From the NCBI RefSeq assembly GCF_019710475.1, contig NZ_JAJFAX010000001.1, positions 930,001-994,000 of the forward strand: 64,000 nt of DNA, given 5' to 3'. The position numbers and the translations under genes were made by a program. The DNA is from Glycomyces sp. TRM65418. Lineage in GTDB: Bacteria; Actinomycetota; Actinomycetes; Mycobacteriales; Micromonosporaceae. Positions 18,171 to 24,869 of this stretch are shown in pieces (position 1 is the first letter of the stretch; every line of letters starts with the position of its first letter). Below the pieces are notes generated by a model that saw only the letters and a list, made by a program, of their open reading frames with translations, was not told where the DNA came from and ran no database searches.

Positions 18171-19295
18171 ATGACGACGCAACTCGCCCCGCGGCCGCCT
18201 CAGGCGCGGCTCACCCGCTTCGGACGCTGGACCGTCCTGGCCGCGTTCCTCTGGTCGCTGCTGGCGCTCCCGATCGGACTCTGGCACCTCCTGGACCCCG
18301 AGCACGGCCCGTACGGGCACGAGTTCTTCGAGCCCACGTTCCGGCTCCCCCAGTCGGTTCCCGATTGGATCGCGCCCGCCGGTCTCATCGCCGCCGGCCT
18401 GGCCGGGGTGCTCATCGCCCGCCCCAAGCCGCGACTGTGGCCGCTCACGGCGCTGTTCGCGGTGGTCTTCGGCCTGCTGCTGACGACCACCACGCCGATG
18501 GCCTTCACCGGATATCTGGCCGCCTTCGCGATTCCCGTGGCGTTCGTCGTCGGCCCGGTCCTCCTGGCCCGCGGCGCCGCCGCCCGGATCGTCGTCGGCG
18601 CCGCGATCGCCGCCCTCCTCGCCGCGCTCATCGCGACCGGCGTCCTCGACCCGGGCGTGTTCACCGGGTTCCTGGGGAGTTTCGGCGGCGCCGTGGCGGG
18701 GATGTGGGCGTTCCTGGCCGTGCAGGTGTGGACCGTCGTAGGCGGTGCGATCTGGACGCTGCTGACCCTCCAGCTGCTGCTGATGCGCCGCGAGGGCGCG
18801 CCCGAGCGCGCCTGGCTCGCCCCTGAGCGGGCCGCGAAGTGGGGCCGGACCGCGAGCTGGATCGCCTTCGCCTGCGCCCTGCCCTACGGCCTGGTCCGGA
18901 TGACCTGGCTGACCCCGTGGAGCTGGTTCGGCGGCCCCCTCAACCCGGACATCGACGCGGCCACCCGCGTGTGGGGCATAATGCTCGGCTTCGCCTGCAT
19001 CGGCGGCGGCGTGCTGTGCCTCGGCATGACCCAGCGGTGGGGCACGCGCTGGCCGTTCTGGATGCCCGTGGTCAAGGGCCGCCCGGTCCCGCCGATGGTG
19101 CCGATCGTCCCGGCGACGGCCGTGGCGGCGCTGTTCACGTTCATGTCGGTCCCGTTCGTGGCCTTGAGCATCCGCCAGGACGCGTTGGAGATGGTCTGGG
19201 CCTTCCCCTTCTACGTCTGGGGTCCGGCGCTGGGCGCGGCGACCCTGGCCTACGCGATCCGCCGCGGCGTCGTCACGACGCGCCCGAAAGCCTGA
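18171..19295 (+). CDS. Multi-pass membrane protein, function unknown
   Basis: A 374-residue protein with about nine hydrophobic spans in two blocks separated by a charged region near residues 205-225. The N-terminal 20 residues are cytoplasmic-like. Tryptophan and proline are frequent near membrane edges (LIGLWHLLDPEHGPYGHE-type extracytoplasmic loop). I do not recognise the family. The ATG is set by TGGAGG two bases upstream. It is transcribed alone and followed by a strong hairpin. Confidence 0.75.
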   Translation: MTTQLAPRPPQARLTRFGRWTVLAAFLWSLLALPIGLWHLLDPEHGPYGHEFFEPTFRLPQSVPDWIAPAGLIAAGLAGVLIARPKPRLWPLTALFAVVFGLLLTTTTPMAFTGYLAAFAIPVAFVVGPVLLARGAAARIVVGAAIAALLAALIATGVLDPGVFTGFLGSFGGAVAGMWAFLAVQVWTVVGGAIWTLLTLQLLLMRREGAPERAWLAPERAAKWGRTASWIAFACALPYGLVRMTWLTPWSWFGGPLNPDIDAATRVWGIMLGFACIGGGVLCLGMTQRWGTRWPFWMPVVKGRPVPPMVPIVPATAVAALFTFMSVPFVALSIRQDALEMVWAFPFYVWGPALGAATLAYAIRRGVVTTRPKA

Positions 19296-19310
19296 GGAAC
19301 ACCGCCACCA

Positions 19311-19336
19311 GGGCGGCGGCCGTGCGGCCGCCGCCC
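19311..19336 (+). terminator. Terminator hairpin
   Basis: An 11-bp stem (19311-19321 with 19326-19336, loop GTGC) lies 15 bases after the membrane-protein stop and is followed by TCTCCC. Confidence 0.7.
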
Positions 19337-19384
19337 TCTCCCGTGCTCAGGGCACTCCGGTGAGGCGGCATGGAACCGACGGGC

Positions 19385-19413
19385 TTGACCGATCGCCGCC
19401 CGAGCCTTAGGGT
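19385..19413 (+). promoter_or_regulatory. Promoter of the PfkB kinase gene
   Basis: TTGACC (19385-19390) and TAGGGT (19408-19413) are separated by 17 bases, a good vegetative-type promoter, about 60 bases before the start codon of the kinase gene. Confidence 0.55.
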
Positions 19414-19442
19414 CAACGTCTGCAAAGAATTCCAGACATTGC

Positions 19443-19456
19443 TGCAAACTCTTGCA
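19443..19456 (+). promoter_or_regulatory. LacI-type operator before the PfkB kinase gene
   Basis: TGCAA-ACTC-TTGCA is a perfect interrupted palindrome of the spacing used by many actinobacterial LacI regulators. It lies in the transcribed leader, touching the AAAGGAAG ribosome-binding site. A further TGCAAA occurs at 19421. The regulator is not in the window. Confidence 0.5.
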
Positions 19457-19470
19457 AAGGAAGCCACCAC

Positions 19471-20400
19471 ATGCTCGACATCCTGGTCGTCGGCGGCGTC
19501 GGCGTCGACACCATCGTGCGCGTCCCCGAGATCGCGATCGGCGACGGCGACTCCTCCCACGTGGAGCCGATCCGCGACTACGTCGCGCACACCGGCAACG
19601 GCGTCGCGCTCGGGTGCCTCCGCCTCGGGCTCGCCACCCGCTTCATCGACTTCATCGGCGACGACGACCAGGGCGCGCTCGTCCGCCGCCACTACGAGGC
19701 CCACGGCCTCGACTTCCGGTACCGCATCTCCGAACGCGGCACCTCCCGCTCGGTGAACCTCGTCGACGACCGGGGCCGCCGCTTCTCCTTCTACGACTAC
19801 CGGCACGACCCCGACCTGCGCATGCCCGCCGAGTTCTACGCCCCGCACCTGGCCGAGGCCGCCCACGTGCACGTCTCGATCACCAACCACACCCGCGACG
19901 CCCTCGCGGCCGTCCCCGACGACGTGCCGGTCTCCACCGACCTGCACGGCTGGGACGGCGAGGCCGAGCACCAGAAGGCCTTCGCGCTCCGGGCGGACCT
20001 GGTGACCATGTCGGCCGCGCGGCTCGCCGACCCGGAGAAGACCCTCCGCCGGGTCCTCGACCACGGCCGGGCCGACCTGGTCGTCGCCACGGACGGCGAG
20101 CACGGCGGCTGCTTCATGGAGCGCGGCGGCTCCTTCGAGCGCTACGCCGCGATCGACCCGGTCGCCGACCTCGGCGCCGCCCTCCCGGCGTGGGCCTCGT
20201 GGCGGCCGGTGGACTCCAACGGCGCGGGCGACGCGTTCACCTCGGGCCTGCTCTGGGCGCGCCGCAACGGCGCGGACACGAAGGCGATGATCGACGCCGG
20301 ACGCCTCGCCGGCGCGTACGCGTGCGCCACCGAAGGCACCAGCACGTCCCTGATATCGGAGGCATTGCTCACTGAAAGCCTTGCGGCGCTTCCGAAGTGA
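19471..20400 (+). CDS. PfkB/ribokinase family carbohydrate kinase
   Basis: A 309-residue ATP-dependent sugar kinase. It opens MLDILVVGGVGVDTIV, has GNGVALGCLRLGLATRFIDF in the substrate-binding lid region, and the PfkB signature SNGAGDAFTSGLLWA near residues 250-264, where the Asp of GAGD is the catalytic base. The sugar is not predictable; fructose, ribose, tagatose-phosphate or a nucleoside are all possible. A LacI-type operator and a good promoter precede it, consistent with sugar induction. Confidence 0.87.
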   Translation: MLDILVVGGVGVDTIVRVPEIAIGDGDSSHVEPIRDYVAHTGNGVALGCLRLGLATRFIDFIGDDDQGALVRRHYEAHGLDFRYRISERGTSRSVNLVDDRGRRFSFYDYRHDPDLRMPAEFYAPHLAEAAHVHVSITNHTRDALAAVPDDVPVSTDLHGWDGEAEHQKAFALRADLVTMSAARLADPEKTLRRVLDHGRADLVVATDGEHGGCFMERGGSFERYAAIDPVADLGAALPAWASWRPVDSNGAGDAFTSGLLWARRNGADTKAMIDAGRLAGAYACATEGTSTSLISEALLTESLAALPK

Positions 20401-20421
20401 CGGACGGGATCCGGCTCGTTC

Positions 20422-21576
20422 CTACCGGTTCTCGGTCATGGCCTTCGCGCGGGCGATCACGTCGTCGAACGGCGAGGGCTCCACGGGCGCCTGCCGGACC
20501 ACCTCGCGCCGCTCGGGCTGGACCACGAGCATGAACAGGCCGCCGACCGCTGCCGCGACGATCGGCGCGCCGAGGCCGATCTCCACGGCGGGCCAGGCGT
20601 CGGTGGCCGAGCCGGTGGCGATGAGGAACGCGGCCCAGACCGGGACCGCCCACGCCCCCGCGAGCACGAGCAGGTCGCGGCGGCGGCGCAGCTCGGGGCG
20701 GACCAGCCAGACCAGGAAGTCCAGCCACACCCCCGAGAGCAGGAAGACCCAGACGTACCCGCCGTACGCGAACCCCGCATACGCACCGGCCATGATGGAC
20801 GGATAGACGAACGCGACGGTGAAGAACCCCAGCGGCAGCCGGAATCGGCCGGTCGCCAGCACCGCCAGCGCGAGCACCAGCACCGTGGTGGCCACGATGC
20901 CCGCCAACGGGAGTCCGTCGAACGCGTGCGGGCCCTGCAGGGCGGCGGCGACGGCGAACGGCGAGTTCGTGTAGGGCACGAGGTAGGCCAGGAACAGCAC
21001 CAGCGCCGTGACGACGAAGCCGAGCGAGAGCGCGGGCGCGGCCATGCGCGCCTCGAACGGGACCGGCTCGGGCTCGGCCGCGAGCGCCTCGCGCCGCCAC
21101 GCCGAGAGCCAGGGGGCGGCGACGATGAGGATGCCGCCCGCGGCGAGGCCGAGATGCGAGGGACTGAACAGGATCGCGAGGCTCGTCTCGACGCCGAGCA
21201 CCTCGTGCCAGACCATGTCGGCCACCCCTGAGACGAGGAACAGCGGGATGCCGATCATCGCGGGACCGTAGCCGTGGGGCACGGCGGCCATGCCGGTGCG
21301 GCCGTCGGCGCGGTGGGCGCGCACGCAGATCCAGGCGATCCAGGCGGCGGTCGCGAAGTAGCCGGTGTAGAAGGCCAGGTGCCACCAGGTGAAGAAGGAC
21401 TCGGCCCAGTTCCGGGCGTGGGCGTTGACGTCGAGGATGAGGCCGCCGAAGAACCATGCGGCGAACGCGGCCGTGATCAGATCCTGCCACCAGGCGGCGA
21501 AGACGCGGGGCTGCCGGGAGTCGGTCAAGAGGTGCATCTTGTATTCCAGCAATCGATCGAGGGGTGTGACGGCCAT
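20422..21576 (-). CDS. Polytopic membrane protein, function unknown
   Basis: A 384-residue protein with roughly ten hydrophobic spans. A short cytoplasmic start precedes FAAWWQDLITAAFAAWFFGG and several His residues lie at span edges (DVNAHARNW, WWHLAFYTGYF, MVWHEVLGV, SPSHLGLAAGG), which could be metal or haem ligands; that is only suggestive. The C-terminus is charged. I do not recognise a characterised family. It converges on the PfkB gene with a 21-bp gap. Confidence 0.75.
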   Translation of the reverse strand: MAVTPLDRLLEYKMHLLTDSRQPRVFAAWWQDLITAAFAAWFFGGLILDVNAHARNWAESFFTWWHLAFYTGYFATAAWIAWICVRAHRADGRTGMAAVPHGYGPAMIGIPLFLVSGVADMVWHEVLGVETSLAILFSPSHLGLAAGGILIVAAPWLSAWRREALAAEPEPVPFEARMAAPALSLGFVVTALVLFLAYLVPYTNSPFAVAAALQGPHAFDGLPLAGIVATTVLVLALAVLATGRFRLPLGFFTVAFVYPSIMAGAYAGFAYGGYVWVFLLSGVWLDFLVWLVRPELRRRRDLLVLAGAWAVPVWAAFLIATGSATDAWPAVEIGLGAPIVAAAVGGLFMLVVQPERREVVRQAPVEPSPFDDVIARAKAMTENR

Positions 21577-21661
21577 GACCTCATCATGGCCTACGCGAAC
21601 CCCCCGCGCAATTCCCGCTCACGCGCGGCGCTGTTCACTCAGGACACGCCGCGGCGGTCCC

Positions 21662-22189
21662 CTACGACCCCGGGCGGCGGCGTGTCAGCACCTTGGTGAC
21701 GGTGCCGTCGTCCTCGATCTGGTCGCGGACGTGCTCGAAGCCGAGCTTCTTCATGACCGCGAGCGACGCGGCGTTCGCCTCGGCGATCGTGGCGTGCACT
21801 TCGGACAGTCCCAGCCGGTCGAAGCCGTAGGCGCAGATCGCCTCGGCCAGCTCGGTGCCCAGGCCCCGCCCCCAGGCGGCGTGCGCGAGGGCGTAGATGA
21901 GCTCGTGGCCGCCGGACTGCTCGGTCGGCTTGATCTCGGCGTGACCGATATAGGCGCCGTTCTCGCGCACGGCCCACACGTCGAACTTGCCGACGGCGTA
22001 GACGTGCGTGAAGACCCGATGGAACAGCGCCCGGTTGGCCTCCTCGGGCTCGGGCCCGTCGCCCATCCACTGCGAGACGCGGGTGTCGCCGAAGAACGCG
22101 ACGAAGTCCTCCTCGTCCTCGGGGACGTACGGTTCGAGCACGAGTCGGGCGGTGCGCAAGGTGGGGGTCATAGCCGTGGATCCTGCCAC
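21662..22189 (-). CDS. GNAT family N-acetyltransferase
   Basis: A 175-residue RimJ/RimL-like acetyltransferase using acetyl-CoA. It starts TLRTARLVLEPYVPEDEEDF, the usual beginning of this subgroup, with the acetyl-CoA-binding region around ELIYALAHAAWGRGLGTELA and a late FDRLGLSEVHATIAEANAAS, the EVxAxxxxxNxAS element that ends the fold. The acceptor is unknown: antibiotic, ribosomal protein or peptide. It is separate from its neighbours. Confidence 0.88.
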   Translation of the reverse strand: MAGSTAMTPTLRTARLVLEPYVPEDEEDFVAFFGDTRVSQWMGDGPEPEEANRALFHRVFTHVYAVGKFDVWAVRENGAYIGHAEIKPTEQSGGHELIYALAHAAWGRGLGTELAEAICAYGFDRLGLSEVHATIAEANAASLAVMKKLGFEHVRDQIEDDGTVTKVLTRRRPGS

Positions 22190-22213
22190 GGCGCCGCACC
22201 GGCCGCAAAGGAT

Positions 22214-23101
22214 TTAGGCCGGGACGAACCTGACGAGGAACAACTTCGGCCAGAGCTTCCCGGTGAGGTAGAACGTGCCCTCCGCTTCGGCGGCGGCGAT
22301 GCCGTTGAGCACGTCGGCTCCGGCGGACTCGTCGGCGCCGAGCAGCCCCGAGGCCTCCACGACCGCGCCGACCTCGCCCGTGTCCGGGTCGATGCGCACG
22401 ATCTGGTCGGTCTGCCAGAGGTTGGCCCAGACCTGGCCGCCGACGCACTCGAGCTCGTTGATCTGGAAGACCGGCTCGCCGTCGAGGGTCACTTCGACGC
22501 TCCCCGTCTCCTCGAAGGTGGCCGGGTTCCGGAACCTCAACGTCGACGAGCCGTCGCTCATGACGAGCCGCGCACCGTCGAAGCAGATCCCCCAGCCTTC
22601 GCCTTCGTACTCGACCGTCTCGACGACGTCGAGCGTGACCGGGTCCCGCCGGTGGGCCACGTGCTCCTGCCAGGTGATCTGCCACAGATCCCGGTCGGTG
22701 AGGGTCAGGCCCTCGGCGAACTGCTCGGCCGGGAGGTCCTGGGCGACGAGCACCTCCCCCGTGGCCGGGTCGGTGATGCGCACGTCCGACTCGCCGTAGA
22801 GGCCCGCGCTCTCGTAGAGGACCGTGCCGAACTCGGGGTGCTCGGCCAGTTCCAGGCCCTGCGTGAACGAGTCCGGGTCGTGGTCGAAGGACTCGACGAC
22901 CTCGACCGCCAGCTCCTCGACGCCCGCGTCCTCGGGCACGCTCACCTGCTCCTCGGCTGCGGCGTCACCCGTGCTGCACCCGGCCAGCGCGAGCAGTCCG
23001 ACGGTGCCGAGCGCCAGGCCGCGCCGGGCCGCGCGATTCTCATCGAACACTGATCTCATCTCCAGCCGGTTCAGGGGTGCTGTTCGTACCGTACTGGTCA
23101 T
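22214..23101 (-). CDS. Glutaminyl-peptide cyclotransferase (beta-propeller type), lipoprotein
   Basis: A 295-residue exported protein of the plant/bacterial glutaminyl cyclase family, a five-bladed propeller that converts N-terminal Gln to pyroglutamate. Characteristic segments are DPDSFTQGLEL, LYESAGLYGES, EGWGICFDGARLVMSDGSST and INELECVGGQVWANLWQTD. A lipobox (LLALAGC) follows an N-terminal hydrophobic stretch, implying a membrane-anchored extracytoplasmic protein. The ATG at 23101 is used; another ATG at 23059 is possible but has GGAG immediately adjoining it, too close to act. Neither has a well-placed ribosome-binding site. Confidence 0.85.
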   Translation of the reverse strand: MTSTVRTAPLNRLEMRSVFDENRAARRGLALGTVGLLALAGCSTGDAAAEEQVSVPEDAGVEELAVEVVESFDHDPDSFTQGLELAEHPEFGTVLYESAGLYGESDVRITDPATGEVLVAQDLPAEQFAEGLTLTDRDLWQITWQEHVAHRRDPVTLDVVETVEYEGEGWGICFDGARLVMSDGSSTLRFRNPATFEETGSVEVTLDGEPVFQINELECVGGQVWANLWQTDQIVRIDPDTGEVGAVVEASGLLGADESAGADVLNGIAAAEAEGTFYLTGKLWPKLFLVRFVPA

Positions 23102-23193
23102 GACAAACGAGGACAAGTGCTCGAACCAGGGCATGCGTCCCGATCCGGGGGGGATGACCGAACCCGGTGGCGCGGAGGATTCGGGCAGGGGCT

Positions 23194-24084
23194 CTAGGAG
23201 CCCTTTCCGCGCCACCGGGTCACGGTCGCGGCGACCGTGACCTCGACCTTGTCGGGCAGCGCGGCCACGGCCGCGGCGAGCGCGGCGGGGTCGAGGTGGC
23301 GGGCGCTCGGGCCCATGCCCACGAGCTTGAGGATCTCGGTCCGTCCCAGTCCGATCGGATAGTGAAGCTCGTCGGTCCGCTCGGCTTCGAACATCGAGCC
23401 GAGCTGGTCGGCGGTCCGCTGCGGTTTCGCGGGGTCGACGCTCAGCAAGTCCAAGGCGTCGACGAGTTCGCGCAGGTGGTCCTGCCGGGGGGTCAAGACC
23501 ACCAGCACGCCTCCAGGGTGGAGGATGCGCGCGATCTCGTCGGCGTTGCGGGGGGCGAAGACGTTGAGGACCGCGGCGGCGGCGTCGTCGCGTATCGGCA
23601 GTGTCCGCCACGCGTCGGCGAGCACCGCGGCGAGTCGCCATCGGGTTCCGGCGGCTCGCCGCGGTTCGTCGTCCCCGGTCAGGCGTCTGGCGCAGCGCCG
23701 CAGCGCGTATTTCGACGTGTCGAGTCCGATGCCTTCGCGCGACGCGTCGGCCGCGAGGGCCGCCGCGAGGTAGTGCCCGGTCCCGCAGCCGGGTTCGACG
23801 ATCACCCCGGGCGCGTCGGTGAGGGAGGCGTTCGCGACGGCGGCCATGAGCGGGTCGTACACGCCCGAGCCGAGGAAGTCCTCGCGGGCGGCCACCTGGT
23901 CGGCGGTGTCGCCGGTGGTCGCGTTCGACCCGGGCGCGAGCAGGGGCGCGTAGCCCTGCTTGGCGAGGTCGAAGGAGTGCCCGGCCGGGCAGGACAGGCG
24001 TCGGCCGGCCTGGTCGAGGGCCTGGCCGCAGTTGGGGCAGGCGAGCGCGGCGAGCGCGGGCAGTGTCTCTGGACCGTGTGTCAA
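23194..24084 (-). CDS. rlmA: 23S rRNA (guanine-N1) methyltransferase, RlmA family
   Basis: A 296-residue SAM-dependent methyltransferase. The N-terminal zinc finger CPNCGQ...LSCPAGHSFD (CxxC...CxxxH) and the following DLAKQGYAPLL identify the RlmA family, which methylates G745 or G748 in 23S rRNA hairpin 35. The SAM motif is IVEPGCGTGHYLA. RlmAII members such as TlrB confer resistance to tylosin-type macrolides. The start is a TTG overlapping the upstream TetR stop (TTGA); a longer frame would bury the TetR 3' end. The coupling suggests co-expression with that regulator. Confidence 0.87.
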   Translation of the reverse strand: MTHGPETLPALAALACPNCGQALDQAGRRLSCPAGHSFDLAKQGYAPLLAPGSNATTGDTADQVAAREDFLGSGVYDPLMAAVANASLTDAPGVIVEPGCGTGHYLAAALAADASREGIGLDTSKYALRRCARRLTGDDEPRRAAGTRWRLAAVLADAWRTLPIRDDAAAAVLNVFAPRNADEIARILHPGGVLVVLTPRQDHLRELVDALDLLSVDPAKPQRTADQLGSMFEAERTDELHYPIGLGRTEILKLVGMGPSARHLDPAALAAAVAALPDKVEVTVAATVTRWRGKGS

Positions 24085-24677
24085 GATGCCATTTTCGGAT
24101 CGAGGAGGCGCACGAACGCGCGGAAGGCCGCGGGCATGTCGAACGTCTCGGGCTCGTGGAGCCACTGGAACTGGAGACCGTCCATGATCGCGATGACGAG
24201 CGGCGCGGCCTCCTCCGGGGTGAGTCCGGACGGGAGCCGGTCACCCCATTCCTGCCGGAGTGTGGCGGTCAGCGCCTCGCGGACCCGGCGGTAGCGGGCC
24301 CGGAAGTACTCCGCGGCCGGGTGGTCCTCGGTCACGGACTCCCCCAGCAGCGCCGAGAAGGTGCGGACGATCGCCTCGCGGTGCGCGTTCGCCTCGACGA
24401 CGCCTTGGGTGGCGGCCATGCTCATCGGTTCGGCGACGATGTCGCGGCCTCCGGTGTCGGTGCGCTCGCGGAACTGGAGGACGCCGATGAGCAGGTCCTC
24501 TTTGCTCGGAAAGTAGTGCAGGAGGCCCTGCTGGGTGAGGCCCACCTTCTCCGCGACGGCGGCGAGGCTCGCGCCGCGGTAGCCGCGCTCCGCGATGACC
24601 TCGATCGCGGCCCTGACGATCTCGTCGCGGCGGACCTGCCCGCGGGCGCTGTGCCGGGTGCCGTGCTGACTGGGCAT
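24081..24677 (-). CDS. TetR family transcriptional regulator
   Basis: A 198-residue repressor. The HTH lies at about residues 16-60 (RDEIVRAAIEVIAERGYRGA, then SLAAVAEKVGLTQQGLLHYF), followed by a TetR_C ligand domain resembling the BetI-like subgroup. It is divergent from a GH3 glucosidase gene across 192 bp that contain a perfect 16-bp palindrome. The GH3 gene is the probable target, and the regulator itself is translationally coupled to the RlmA methyltransferase. Confidence 0.92.
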   Translation of the reverse strand: MPSQHGTRHSARGQVRRDEIVRAAIEVIAERGYRGASLAAVAEKVGLTQQGLLHYFPSKEDLLIGVLQFRERTDTGGRDIVAEPMSMAATQGVVEANAHREAIVRTFSALLGESVTEDHPAAEYFRARYRRVREALTATLRQEWGDRLPSGLTPEEAAPLVIAIMDGLQFQWLHEPETFDMPAAFRAFVRLLDPKMAS

Positions 24678-24749
24678 GGGTGCCTCTCGGGTCGGTGCCG
24701 GTCGTCCTCGAGCCCCAAGCATAGAAGGTCTCAATTCGGACACGGAATC

Positions 24750-24765
24750 TACCGATCGATCGGTA
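24750..24765. promoter_or_regulatory. TetR-type operator palindrome
   Basis: TACCGATCGATCGGTA is a perfect 16-bp palindrome, a form often seen at TetR-controlled promoters in actinomycetes. It lies between the divergent TetR and GH3 genes, 72 bases from the TetR start and 104 from the GH3 start. Confidence 0.65.
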
Positions 24766-24869
24766 AGCATGTCAGACTCCAGTACGTGACTCCCCGCGCG
24801 CGCCGCCGCGGCCGCCGCGGCGGCGCGCGACCCCGCGGGGCACCCGATGCGAACGAAAGGAAGGGCGCC

